Source: Methanothrix harundinacea 6Ac | Lineage (GTDB): Archaea; Halobacteriota; Methanosarcinia; Methanotrichales; Methanotrichaceae | Direction of reading: 5' to 3' | DNA: 64,000 nucleotides | NCBI RefSeq assembly: GCF_000235565.1 | Contig: NC_017527.1 | Span: 124,001-188,000 of the forward strand | Part shown: in pieces, positions 47,310 through 55,786 of the stretch | How the letters are laid out: every line of letters starts with the position of its first letter | Numbering within the stretch: the stretch's first letter is position 1 | Notes under the pieces: generated by a model | Databases searched by the model: none | Seen by the model: only the letters and a program-made list of their open reading frames with translations | Told to the model about the DNA's origin: nothing | Made by a program: the position numbers and the translations under genes

Positions 47310-47754
47310 CTCCGATAGGGAGACGCCCTCCAGCGTGATCTGCTGACTTTTATATCCGTTAACCCTCCGGCTCAATGACAGATACCCCCGATGAGATGCG
47401 ACAGAAGGAGCGAAGAATATCTACCCCCCTGATGGCGCAATCTTCAACCATCCCTGTAAGGCCCCTAAATTTATAACCCCTTCGGCCGATATGAGGTAAA
47501 ATTATAATTAAAGTTGGTCAAAAATCCGATCCCCTCGCCGGGGAGGCATTCGTAACTCTCCATTGATATTTAAAGCCCCGGAGAAGGGCCGAATATTTGA
47601 GGTACCGACGAATAAAAACCGATTAATTCGGCCGGATGCCCCCCGCGAATTAGGTTCCGGGGGCAGTTTTCGGTTATCCGACCTCTCCGCCGATCGCGAA
47701 TGCTGAAATGCCCATCTTCCTATATTTTTGATCGAAATTCGCCCCTGGCCCCCA
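47310..47754. other. nrdD upstream region with TATA box and long inverted repeat
   Basis: It holds the nrdD TATA (minus strand, ggatataaaagtc, 47345-47357) and farther upstream an 8-bp inverted repeat, ggccgaat (47587-47594) and attcggcc (47626-47633). No coding frame is convincing. The fmn-reductase gene ends at 47755 on the same strand. Confidence 0.5.
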
Positions 47755-48297
47755 TCATCGTCCGTCACCGCCGCCTCCGAGCCGCTCGGCGTAATCGGCG
47801 AGGACGGCGTAGAACTTCTCCGCCCTCCGGTGGTAGGCCTCCTTCTTGATCGCCCCGGAGTCGTCGAAGAGATCCTGGACCTTTGGGAAGTAGAGGACCT
47901 CCCCCGTGGGTAGCATGTGGAACCGGACGCAGGTGGCGACGAGGTGCTCGATCATCCTGGCGCCGCCGAAGACCCCAGAGGAGACGCCGCAGATCCCCAC
48001 GGGCTTTCCGAAGTACTCCACGTAGAGGAGGTCGAGCATCATCTTCAGCTCCCCGGGGTAGCCGTGGTTGTACTCCGGGGAGACGATGACGATCCCGTCG
48101 GCCCGGAGGACCCGCTCCTTGAGTCGCTTCGCCGCCTCGGAGGTCTTGGAGTCGTCCGTCGCAGGGAGGCGGTAATCGCGGACGTCGATGATCTCGCTCT
48201 CGAGGCCGAACTCGGCGGCCTTCGCCAGCATGAACCTCGCGACCTTCTCGGACTCGCGCCCTGCCCGGGCGGTCCCGAGGATGATGGGGATGTACAT
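47755..48297 (-). CDS. NADPH-dependent FMN reductase family protein
   Basis: A 180-residue flavodoxin-fold protein: MYIPIILGTARAGRESEKVA (FMN phosphate loop), VIVSPEYNHGYPGELKMMLD and GVSSGVFGGARM, the classic YwqN/chromate-reductase-like set. It reduces FMN or quinone-like acceptors with NAD(P)H. ATG 48297 gives the family N-terminus; the frame to 48345 adds 16 unlikely residues. Confidence 0.92.
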   Translation of the reverse strand: MYIPIILGTARAGRESEKVARFMLAKAAEFGLESEIIDVRDYRLPATDDSKTSEAAKRLKERVLRADGIVIVSPEYNHGYPGELKMMLDLLYVEYFGKPVGICGVSSGVFGGARMIEHLVATCVRFHMLPTGEVLYFPKVQDLFDDSGAIKKEAYHRRAEKFYAVLADYAERLGGGGDGR

Positions 48298-48466
48298 AAG
48301 GTTCTTTTTCTTATTCAAGATATGAATAGCCTTTTCTCGACCCAACCGGCCGCCGTTGATCGATCCCAGCCGGCTCCGCTCCTGCTCGCGGAGTGGATAT
48401 GCCCCCGGATGGCGATCAAAAAGCGTTAATCGCTGGAACTCAAAAATAAGACCAGGTGGTGAACCT

Positions 48467-48988
48467 GTGGAGACGATCAGAACGTGTATAGGCTTCCATG
48501 GAGAGGCCGAGGAGGCGGCGAACCTCTACGTCGATGCCTTCTCTAGGGCCTTCGGAGACTCGAAGATCCTGAAGATCACATACTATGGAGATGAAGAGCT
48601 GGAGGCGCTAAGAGAAGTCCCCGATGTGACAGAGGAATTCATGCCGGGGCCTCCCGGGAGCGTGAAGGACGTCCGTTTCCTGCTGAACGGAGATGAGCTG
48701 ATGGCGTTCAACGGCGGGGGCTACTTCGGCAACTTCACCGAGAGCGTCTCCCTCTATGTCAGCTGCAAGACCCAAGACCAGATAGACGGACTCTGGGAGA
48801 AGCTCTCCGAAGGCGGGATCGAGCAGCAGTGCGGCTGGCTGAAGGACCGGTTCGGCGTAAGCTGGCAGATCGCCCCTGAGATCATCCAGGAGATCATGGA
48901 GGGGCCTGACCAGGAGAGGGCCCAGCGGGTGATGAAGGTCCTCTACGGGATGAAGAAGATCGAGATCGAAGAAATTTTGAAGGCATGA
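48467..48988 (+). CDS. PhnB-like glyoxalase-fold protein
   Basis: A 173-residue protein of the PhnB / 3-demethylubiquinone-methyltransferase-like VOC family: IRTCIGFHGEAEEAANLYVDAF, FLLNGDELMAFNGG, LSEGGIEQQCGWLKDRFGVSWQIAP. The catalytic role in archaea is unknown. GTG 48467 follows aggtggtga; ATG of the next gene overlaps its stop (ATGA), so it forms an operon with ridA. Confidence 0.85.
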   Translation: METIRTCIGFHGEAEEAANLYVDAFSRAFGDSKILKITYYGDEELEALREVPDVTEEFMPGPPGSVKDVRFLLNGDELMAFNGGGYFGNFTESVSLYVSCKTQDQIDGLWEKLSEGGIEQQCGWLKDRFGVSWQIAPEIIQEIMEGPDQERAQRVMKVLYGMKKIEIEEILKA

Positions 48989-49440
48989 GATGGGAGAAGA
49001 TGGGAGATGAGCAAGATATGGGAAGAGGATTGGTCCAGCACATAAACCCCGAGGGGCTATCAAAAAATCCGGCCTTCTCCCAGGCGGTCGTGGTAACCGG
49101 CCCGGCGAAGACGATATACGTCGGGGGGCAGGACGCCGTCGACGGATCGGGGAATATAGTCGGTGAGGGCGACGTCGGACTCCAGACGGAGCAGGTCCTG
49201 AAAAACATCCAGACGGCGCTCGCGGCCGCAGGCGCGGACCTTGCGGACGTCGTCAAGTGGAACGTTTACGTCGTCGCCGGCCAGCCCCTCCAGCCGGGCT
49301 TCGAGGCGTTCATGAGGGGGTGGGGCCGCCGACCCAACCCGCCGGCGATCACCATGGCCTTCGTCAGCGGGCTCGCGCGCCCGGAGTATCTGGTGGAGAT
49401 CGATGCTGTAGCCGTGGTGGAGGAACAAGGAGGAAGGTAG
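48985..49440 (+). CDS. ridA: RidA/YjgF enamine deaminase family protein
   Basis: A 151-residue RidA protein that hydrolyses reactive enamine/imine intermediates: SQAVVVTGPAKTIYVGGQ, QTEQVLKNIQTALAAAGADLADVVKWNVYV, RPEYLVEIDAVAVV. The first ~17 residues extend beyond the usual start. It ends VVEEQGGR; the truncated homologous copy at 51550-51810 ends VVEE. The 3' half is nearly identical in the two copies. Confidence 0.92.
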   Translation: MRWEKMGDEQDMGRGLVQHINPEGLSKNPAFSQAVVVTGPAKTIYVGGQDAVDGSGNIVGEGDVGLQTEQVLKNIQTALAAAGADLADVVKWNVYVVAGQPLQPGFEAFMRGWGRRPNPPAITMAFVSGLARPEYLVEIDAVAVVEEQGGR

Positions 49441-49600
49441 CAAAATAGCGCAACTTTAAACGGGTGCTTTAGGCAGAGCTGCTCTGACATGGACCGTGCC
49501 ACCTTCCCACCCCCAGACTCCGATCAAACAGCTCACCGGGATGCCTGCTTGCCCTTGTACCTCCCAGCCCTAATGATCGATCTCTGATACCATTATTCCC

Positions 49601-49669
49601 TATCACTAAAAACTGATATAGGATATCACTGATAACCTTAAATACATATCAGTAAATGGTGATATCACT
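49601..49669. promoter_or_regulatory. Operator array around the abiEi-like promoter
   Basis: Six half-sites of the form TATCA(C/G)T or its complement A(C/G)TGATA occur in 69 bases (49601, 49612, 49624, 49628, 49647, 49663), forming interleaved inverted repeats around the TATA-like ccttaaatac (49636-49645) and across the ATG at 49656. The layout fits autoregulation by the winged-helix antitoxin encoded immediately downstream. Confidence 0.8.
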
Positions 49670-50687
49670 CATGAAGACCATATCACCCTCCAGCTCTGAG
49701 ATTATCGCGTTCCTTCGCCAAGAGCTAGAAATCAGCGAGAACGTATCTATAAAGCAGGAGGGTATGCTCAACGATAATTACCCTATTCGGTTTGACCTGA
49801 TCATCGAAGACGACGGTAAAACGTACGTCGTGGAAATCAAGCGGATCGTGCGCCTTGAGGCCCTCTCACGGCTCGGGCTGCTAAAACTGCTCCTAAATGC
49901 CGATAACATCAGCAATTACGACATCGAATTCGTCATGGTAGGTAAACGGATAACACCGGAAGCTGCTGAAGCCGCTGAGAAGACAGGGATGCGATTCATC
50001 AAGCTGCCAGCTGATGTGAACTTAGAAGAAGCCCGCCCCAAGTCCAGCGCCTTGTCGGTGAAGCTCACATCCCCCAAGTCCTGGCAAGCCATCTCATATC
50101 TTCTCAAGATAAAGGAGGCTTCCATCAGGCAGCTCGCGATCGCATCTGGCGTCTCCTACGGCTGGACCCATGCGACGGTGAAGGCTCTCGCCTCAAAGGG
50201 AATAGCATCAGCCGATAGGGGCCTCGTAGAGATCGCTGACAAAAACAAGCTTCTCAACGGCATAGCGTGGGAGCGGCCGTTCGAGAAGCTCTTTGCCCAG
50301 GAGATTCGGATAGCTGCCGAGAGCCCCATGGCGCTCGCCCAGGAAATTTGCCTCGTCTGCGATGAGCAGCAGATTCCAAGCGCTTTTTCCAGCTACACTG
50401 CAGCAGAGATTTACACCGGCTACAGCGCGAGGCACGATTCGATATACCTTTATATTGAGAGGAAAAATATAGATGAAGTTGTAGGGATGTTTGAAGTGCA
50501 GAACGAAGGCGGAACAGCTGTACGAATCTATGCTCCAGACCGCGATGTTTTCAAGGATCGCAGAATTTCCACCGTGGAGGGCGTTTGGCTCGTCTCGCCC
50601 GCCCAGGCCCTCCTCGACTGTGCGGGCCTGGGATATGCAGGCCGCGACCTCACATTAAGGCTGGTGGAGATCTATGACCGCCTATAG
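49656..50687 (+). CDS. AbiEi-like antitoxin/regulator with PD-(D/E)xK-like N-terminus
   Basis: A 343-residue protein. The N-terminal ~125 residues have a restriction-endonuclease-like pattern (FDLIIEDDG...YVVEIKR, D47 and E60-x-K62). A winged helix follows (about 140-195; SIRQLAIASGVSYGWTHATVKALASKG), then a C-terminal domain like that of AbiEi antitoxins (AAEIYTGYSARHDSIYLY, WLVSPAQALLDCAGLGYAGRDL). The stop overlaps the start of the nucleotidyltransferase gene by 14 bases. A start at ATG 49671 is also possible. GC is lower than in neighbours. Confidence 0.78.
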   Translation: MVISLMKTISPSSSEIIAFLRQELEISENVSIKQEGMLNDNYPIRFDLIIEDDGKTYVVEIKRIVRLEALSRLGLLKLLLNADNISNYDIEFVMVGKRITPEAAEAAEKTGMRFIKLPADVNLEEARPKSSALSVKLTSPKSWQAISYLLKIKEASIRQLAIASGVSYGWTHATVKALASKGIASADRGLVEIADKNKLLNGIAWERPFEKLFAQEIRIAAESPMALAQEICLVCDEQQIPSAFSSYTAAEIYTGYSARHDSIYLYIERKNIDEVVGMFEVQNEGGTAVRIYAPDRDVFKDRRISTVEGVWLVSPAQALLDCAGLGYAGRDLTLRLVEIYDRL

Positions 50688-51441
50688 AGCCCCACGAACG
50701 ATTGTGGACGCGTCCCTGGAGGAGCTGATCGACATATTCCGCTGGGTGCATGCCCGAGAGAAGGATGAGAGAAATCCCGTCACCGTTTTGATCGGCGGCT
50801 GGGCGGTGTACAGCTACAATAAGTGGTACGGCTCGGTGGATATCGATCTTGTCACCAATAACAAGACAAAGCATCAACTGATGAAGCGCCTGAGGGACGA
50901 ACGGGGATTTGTTCACCAGAGGGACCCGATGGTTCCCACCACAGTTGTGAAAAATGTCCAGGAAGAGAAGATCCTTCTCGACTTTGGGTCGCGGGAGGAT
51001 ATCTCCAGGTTTGAGGGGAGAGATGAACAACTTCCGTTTTCGCTTCTTGATGGGCGTACTGAGGCAAGAGAGATCAGCCCAAGTTCTTCTGTTTCTGTGA
51101 TTGTGCCCGAAAGAACGCTGCTCATGATCTTCAAGCTCAAGGCTGCATGGGACCGCTCGTTCCGGATACAGAATGAAACCGCCGAAGATGAGGAATGGGA
51201 GAAGAGCAAGCTATGCAAGGATCGGGCCGATATTATAGCTCTCATCGACCCTGACGCCGGGGGCACTGAGATCGATATTCAATATCTTGGTGAGAGGCTT
51301 CGCATGAACCCGTTCCTGGTGGAGGTGCTTTGGGAGATCCCGAGCGACATCGATGCAGTCGATATGTACGGCAGGATGGAACAGAAGGAAGTTCAGGATT
51401 CCATCGAGAAGCTGCTCCTCCTTGCGGGAGAAAGAAAATGA
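50674..51441 (+). CDS. AbiEii-like nucleotidyltransferase toxin
   Basis: A 255-residue nucleotidyltransferase-fold protein with the signature VLIGGWAVYSY (GG at 41-42) and SVDIDL (D56, D58), and a third acidic residue likely in KILLDFGSRED. The pairing with an AbiEi-type regulator makes this a type IV abortive-infection toxin, whose relatives transfer nucleotides to tRNA or other targets. Overlap with the antitoxin gene gives coupled translation. AT-richer than the surrounding core genes. Confidence 0.78.
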   Translation: MTAYRAPRTIVDASLEELIDIFRWVHAREKDERNPVTVLIGGWAVYSYNKWYGSVDIDLVTNNKTKHQLMKRLRDERGFVHQRDPMVPTTVVKNVQEEKILLDFGSREDISRFEGRDEQLPFSLLDGRTEAREISPSSSVSVIVPERTLLMIFKLKAAWDRSFRIQNETAEDEEWEKSKLCKDRADIIALIDPDAGGTEIDIQYLGERLRMNPFLVEVLWEIPSDIDAVDMYGRMEQKEVQDSIEKLLLLAGERK

Positions 51442-51549
51442 GCTTCGCCTGAACGAATTCCAGTCATCACACAGCTCCATTGCCAGTCCCTTGCCCAATC
51501 CACTCCAGCTCTTCGGCCTGACGCAAGCTGGCTGCCCAGGAGGCAAAAA

Positions 51550-51810
51550 GGCGACATCCGGCAGCAGACGGTTCAGATCCTGATAAACATCCAGACGGCG
51601 CTCGCGGCCGCAGGCGCAGACCTTGCGGACGTCGTCAAGTGGAACGTTTACGTGGTCGCCGGCCAGCCCCTCCAGCCGGGCTTCGAGGCGTTCATGAGGG
51701 CGTGGGGCCGCAGGCCCAACCCGCCGGCGATCACCATGGCCTTCGTCAGCGGGCTCGCGCGCCCGGAGTATCTGGTGGAGATCGACGCGGTAGCCGTGGT
51801 GGAGGAGTAG
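51550..51810 (+). pseudogene. 3' fragment of a second ridA copy
   Basis: Reading from 51550, GDIRQQTVQILINIQTALAA continues as LADVVKWNVYVVAGQPLQ and ends IDAVAVVEE-stop at 51810. It aligns with the ridA gene 49166-49428 with only a handful of base differences in the last ~220 bases and more in the first 40. The N-terminal third is absent: sequence upstream of 51547 is unrelated. It is a truncated paralog left at the right edge of the AbiE cassette. Confidence 0.85.
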
Positions 51811-51842
51811 AGGCTAAAAAGCAGATCGCCTAAAAACTGATC

Positions 51843-52523
51843 CTACTCTCGACCGCCCACGTGGCGATTCAGCTGAGATAAAAACAGATCTGCAGAGAGG
51901 TCGTCTGCCGGTTCGATGTAGCTCTCAAATGAGTTCGATTTTTCGCGATCTGCAATGATGAAACATGCTGCATTGTACTGACGCTCTCGGACCAGCTTCC
52001 GGCAGAATAGCTCGTACCTCTTGGCGTATGAAGCGCCCCGAAACTCCTCGAAGACCGGAAAGTGGGTCTCCTGAGTTCTCACCGGGCTTCTTGATTCTGG
52101 GCAGTCCTCCAGCAAGAACAGATACCCAAGCCAGGGCGCAGGGGATGTGCAAAAGGCACCTTCCCTGTAAGCGGTCCAGATATCCAGGGCCGTGCCCATC
52201 GCCTCCTCTGTGCGGTTGTTGAAGTTGTTTCCAAACGAGAGGCCGACCTGTGACTTGAGCTCGATGGCAGCCATAAGCACTCCATCGACTACCACCACGA
52301 TATCCCAACCCTTGACGGGGCGGAAGAATCCGGGCAGGTGAGTCTTTTTCGTGTAGATGTTCCCCTCATCGACGCCGCTTGCCGTCATCAGCTCGATGAT
52401 CTTTCGGACGAATCCGTCCATCTGCTTTCCGCCGGTGACAGCGCTCCGCGCCCCCTGATCAGACCCGCCGCGCCTCTCCTGGTCCTTGATCTGCCGATCT
52501 CTGATCTGCCAGAAAGTTTTCAC
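51843..52523 (-). CDS. PaeR7I/XhoI-family type II restriction endonuclease
   Basis: A 226-residue enzyme matching the PaeR7I/XhoI family (CTCGAG in characterised members): QGARSAVTGGKQMDGFVRK, LPGFFRPVKGWDIVVVVDG, AAIELKSQVG (catalytic ExK), SFGNNFNNRTEEAMG. The only canonical start in frame is GTG 52523, yet homology-like residues continue about 12 codons upstream (FAGDLVFSDA) to just after the methyltransferase stop, so the N-terminus may use a rare ATT/ATC start or be slightly damaged. Paired with the upstream methyltransferase. Confidence 0.88.
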   Translation of the reverse strand: MKTFWQIRDRQIKDQERRGGSDQGARSAVTGGKQMDGFVRKIIELMTASGVDEGNIYTKKTHLPGFFRPVKGWDIVVVVDGVLMAAIELKSQVGLSFGNNFNNRTEEAMGTALDIWTAYREGAFCTSPAPWLGYLFLLEDCPESRSPVRTQETHFPVFEEFRGASYAKRYELFCRKLVRERQYNAACFIIADREKSNSFESYIEPADDLSADLFLSQLNRHVGGRE

Positions 52524-52573
52524 AGCGTCAGAGAAAACGAGGTCTCCAGCGAAATCTGTGATAATCCCACCCC

Positions 52574-53584
52574 CTAGAAGCCGTCGAAATCCAGCGTAAG
52601 CTGCTTATTTCTGATCTTGTTGAGACGATTCGAGGCCATCTCAAAATACGTCGGCTCGATCTCGAATCCCACGCTGCTCCGCCCCCACTGGCCAGCGGCC
52701 AGGTTTGTGGTTCCCGTGCCCATGAAGGGGTCGAGGACCGTATCTCCAACGAAGGAGAACATCCTTATGAGCCTCTCAGCAAGGGCCAGAGGAAAGGGGG
52801 CAGGATGTTTTCTCGTCGATGCCCCCGTGATCGTCCAGATCTGCTGGAACCACTCCTTGTGGAGATCCTCGGGGATCACCGAGAGGAGACGAGCCGCATT
52901 TGAGGGCTTTCGATACCCTCCCGGCTTTCTCTGAAATAGTATGTACTCGATGTCGTTCTTGACGATGGCATTCGGCTCATAAGGCTTTCCCAAGAACTTC
53001 GACCCGTTATTCGACTCGAATCTGGCGTTCGCGATCTTGTACCAGATGATCGGCGCGAGGTTGTCAAAGCCGATCTTCCGGCACCGCTCCTGGATGCTGG
53101 CATGCAGAGGAAAAACGACGTGCCTGCCGAAGCAGCGCCTCGGAAGGCAGACGTCCCCCACCACGACCACCAGGCGGCCGCCGGGGACGAGGACCCGGAA
53201 GACGTTCCGCCAGACCCTGTCCAGCTCGTCGAGGAACTGCTCGTAGTCTTCGACGGAGCCGAGCTGCCCCTCGTTGGCTGGGTACTCCTTGAGGGTCCAG
53301 TAGGGAGGAGAGGTGACCGCCAGATGGACGCTCTCGTCCGGGATCTCCTCCATAAAACGGCTGTCACCGAGGAAGAGCTGATGGCGGGTGGGGACCCGCT
53401 TTGCAGCCATCTCGATCTCCAGGAGAAGATCCGGGTTTTTGGCGATGGCTGGAATCGCCCTCTGCCCTTCGCTTCGGGCAAAATTTAGAGCATTTATCGG
53501 AACCAGATCCTCCAGCTCTCGCCCAAAATCGGAGGGCTCGATTATCACCACATCCTCGCACATCTTCGAACCCAGACTCCTCAC
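52574..53584 (-). CDS. Beta-class DNA methyltransferase (Cfr9I/XcyI-like)
   Basis: A 336-residue DNA methyltransferase with circularly ordered beta-class motifs: [12 protein letters not shown] (motif IV, about 92-103) before the target domain, then [13 protein letters not shown] (SAM motif I) at the C-terminus. SPPY and the segments [16 protein letters not shown] and [14 protein letters not shown] resemble N4-cytosine enzymes of the Cfr9I group. It should protect DNA from the adjacent PaeR7I-like nuclease. The GTG start overlaps the hemB stop (GTGA); ATG 53563 is an alternative. Confidence 0.88.
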   Translation of the reverse strand: MRSLGSKMCEDVVIIEPSDFGRELEDLVPINALNFARSEGQRAIPAIAKNPDLLLEIEMAAKRVPTRHQLFLGDSRFMEEIPDESVHLAVTSPPYWTLKEYPANEGQLGSVEDYEQFLDELDRVWRNVFRVLVPGGRLVVVVGDVCLPRRCFGRHVVFPLHASIQERCRKIGFDNLAPIIWYKIANARFESNNGSKFLGKPYEPNAIVKNDIEYILFQRKPGGYRKPSNAARLLSVIPEDLHKEWFQQIWTITGASTRKHPAPFPLALAERLIRMFSFVGDTVLDPFMGTGTTNLAAGQWGRSSVGFEIEPTYFEMASNRLNKIRNKQLTLDFDGF

Positions 53585-54543
53585 CCGTGCGCCTTCCTCG
53601 CAAACTTCTTCGCATAGTACGTCAATATCATATCCGCCCCGGCCCGCTTGATGGAGGTGAGCGCCTCGCCCATCGCCTTCTCTCCATCGATCCAGCCCCG
53701 CTCCGCCGCGGCCATGATCATCGAGTACTCACCGCTCACCTGATAGGCGGCCGTCGGCATCCCGAACTCGTCTTTGACCATCCTCACGATGTCGAGGTAG
53801 GGCATCGCCGGCTTCACCATGATCATATCCGCCCCCTCCTCGATGTCGAGGCGGACTTCCCATAGCGCCTCTAAAGCGTTGGCGGGGTCCATCTGGTAGC
53901 CGGACCGGTCGCCGAAGGAGTACCCCGACTCCGCCGCCTCCCGGAAGGGTCCGTAGAAGCTGGAGGCGTACTTGGCGGCGTAGGAGAGGATGGGGGTATC
54001 GGTGAATCCCTCGTCGTCCAGGGCTCCGCGGATCGCGGCCACCATGTGGTCCATCATCCCGCTGGGGGCGACGACGTCCGCTCCCGCCCTCGCCTGGGAG
54101 ACGGCTGCTTTGCCCAGGAGGGGGAGGGTCTCGTCGTTGGCCACCTCCTGGTTTTTGATCAGGCCGCAGTGGCCGTGGCTGGTGTACTCGCAGAGGCAGA
54201 GGTCGGCGATGACGATGACCTTCGAGGTCGTCTCCTTGATCCGCTCGGCCGCCCTCTGGACGACGCCCTGGGGATCGTAAGCGCCGGAGCCGACCTCGTC
54301 CTTCTTTTCAGGAAGGCCGAATAGGATGACGGCGGGGACCCCCAGCTCCTCCAGCTCCTCGACCTCCTTCGCGAGGCTCTCGAGGGAGTGCCTATTCTGC
54401 CCCGGCATCGACTCGATCTTGATGGGCCTCTTTAACCGCTCATCCACGAAGAGGGGCATGATCAGGTCGTCCGCCGAGACCCTCGTCTCGGCGACGATCC
54501 TTCTCAGCCCCGGCTTACGAAGTCTACGCATCCTTCTCATCAT
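53581..54543 (-). CDS. hemB: Porphobilinogen synthase
   Basis: Condenses two 5-aminolevulinate molecules to porphobilinogen; 320 residues. The zinc site is [12 protein letters not shown], and the two active-site lysines are in [14 protein letters not shown] and [10 protein letters not shown]. Several clustered ATGs (54543, 54540, 54531) leave the exact start open; all overlap the hemA 3' end, indicating coupling. Confidence 0.96.
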   Translation of the reverse strand: MMRRMRRLRKPGLRRIVAETRVSADDLIMPLFVDERLKRPIKIESMPGQNRHSLESLAKEVEELEELGVPAVILFGLPEKKDEVGSGAYDPQGVVQRAAERIKETTSKVIVIADLCLCEYTSHGHCGLIKNQEVANDETLPLLGKAAVSQARAGADVVAPSGMMDHMVAAIRGALDDEGFTDTPILSYAAKYASSFYGPFREAAESGYSFGDRSGYQMDPANALEALWEVRLDIEEGADMIMVKPAMPYLDIVRMVKDEFGMPTAAYQVSGEYSMIMAAAERGWIDGEKAMGEALTSIKRAGADMILTYYAKKFARKAHG

Positions 54544-55786
54544 CCGCCTCCAGCCCGAAGAGCTCCTCGATGAAATTCAGACATCCGTCGTCGCCCCGCT
54601 CCGCCGCCCTCCTCAGGGCCTTCGTCGGCTCGGCGAAGATCTTGTTGACGATGGAGTGGCTCATGTCCATCAGAACCCTCTCCTCGATCTCCCCTAACGT
54701 GTGGCGGGCGCCGAGCTTGTTCATCGCCCTCATGCACTCCTGGGCCTTGATCTCCTCGGCCTGGAGGTAGATCCTCCCGAGGAGATCCTCCGCCCTCCTC
54801 CTCTTGTACTTGGCCTTGAGGAGGGCGAGCTCCTCGTCGATGATCGCCTCGGCCCGAGCCATCTCGGCCATCCGCAGCCTCATATTCTCGGCGCTGATCT
54901 CCCGGAGGGCGTCGATGTTCCGCAGCTCCACGCCGGGGATCTCGCCGACGTCCTCGGCGATGTCCCGGGGGTTTGCGATGTCTATCATCAGGAGGGTCCC
55001 CTTCGTCCTCCTCGCCATCACCTCCTCCAGGTCGTCCCGCCTCAGGATGTAATGGGGGGCGGAGGTGGCGCTGATGACGAGGTCGGAGGTCCTGATCATC
55101 TCCTTCATCCGATCGAAGGGGACGGCCTCGGCGCCGAGGCCGGCGGCGAGGGCGAGGGCCCTCCCGAAGGTTCTGTTGGTGACCAACAGCTCGCCGATAT
55201 TCTTCGATAAGAGGGCCTTCGAGATGAGCTCCCCGGTATCCCCCGCCCCGATCACCAGGACCCTCCGCCCCTCAAGGCTCCCCAGGATCTCCTCGGCGAG
55301 GTCGACGGCCGCGGAGCCCACCGAGATCGACCTCTCGTTGATCCGCGTCTCCCGGCGGACCCGTTTTCCGACGGAGATCGCCTTCTTGAAGGCGACGTCC
55401 AGGGTCCAGCCGGTGGTCTCCGCCGCCTTGGCCATGTTGTAGAGCTCCTTCATCTGGCCGAGGATCTGGTCTTCGCCGATGATCATCGACTCGAGGCCCG
55501 AGGCGAGGCGGAGGAGGTGGTTGAGCGACTCGTCGTGGTCGTGAAAATCTATGATCCGCGATGATATCCGGGCCTTCTTCGCGAGCTCGAAGAGGACCTT
55601 CTCCCCCCGGGGCGAGACGACGTAGATCTCGACCCGGTTGCAGGTCTTGAGGACGGCGGACTCCTCCACCAGGTCGGAGGAGGAGATCCACTTGAGGAGG
55701 GCCTCCAGGTCGCCGTGCCAGGCCCTCTCAATCTCGTCGATATTGGCCTTCCGGTGGGTCACCAGCATCGAGGCTATCTCGCTCAT
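54524..55786 (-). CDS. hemA: Glutamyl-tRNA reductase
   Basis: Reduces glutamyl-tRNA to glutamate-1-semialdehyde, the entry to tetrapyrroles; 420 residues. Catalytic cysteine is in [29 protein letters not shown] and the NADPH motif [11 protein letters not shown] are diagnostic. ATG 55786 ([14 protein letters not shown]) matches family N-termini; the frame to 55861 is an extension over the previous gene, which itself overlaps by 59 bases. Confidence 0.95.
   Translation of the reverse strand: MSEIASMLVTHRKANIDEIERAWHGDLEALLKWISSSDLVEESAVLKTCNRVEIYVVSPRGEKVLFELAKKARISSRIIDFHDHDESLNHLLRLASGLESMIIGEDQILGQMKELYNMAKAAETTGWTLDVAFKKAISVGKRVRRETRINERSISVGSAAVDLAEEILGSLEGRRVLVIGAGDTGELISKALLSKNIGELLVTNRTFGRALALAAGLGAEAVPFDRMKEMIRTSDLVISATSAPHYILRRDDLEEVMARRTKGTLLMIDIANPRDIAEDVGEIPGVELRNIDALREISAENMRLRMAEMARAEAIIDEELALLKAKYKRRRAEDLLGRIYLQAEEIKAQECMRAMNKLGARHTLGEIEERVLMDMSHSIVNKIFAEPTKALRRAAERGDDGCLNFIEELFGLEADDEKDA

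Noticed and set aside
51639-51833. Plus-strand ORF at the truncated ridA
   Set aside because: It is out of frame with the RidA reading; the same shadow occurs in the intact ridA at 49257.
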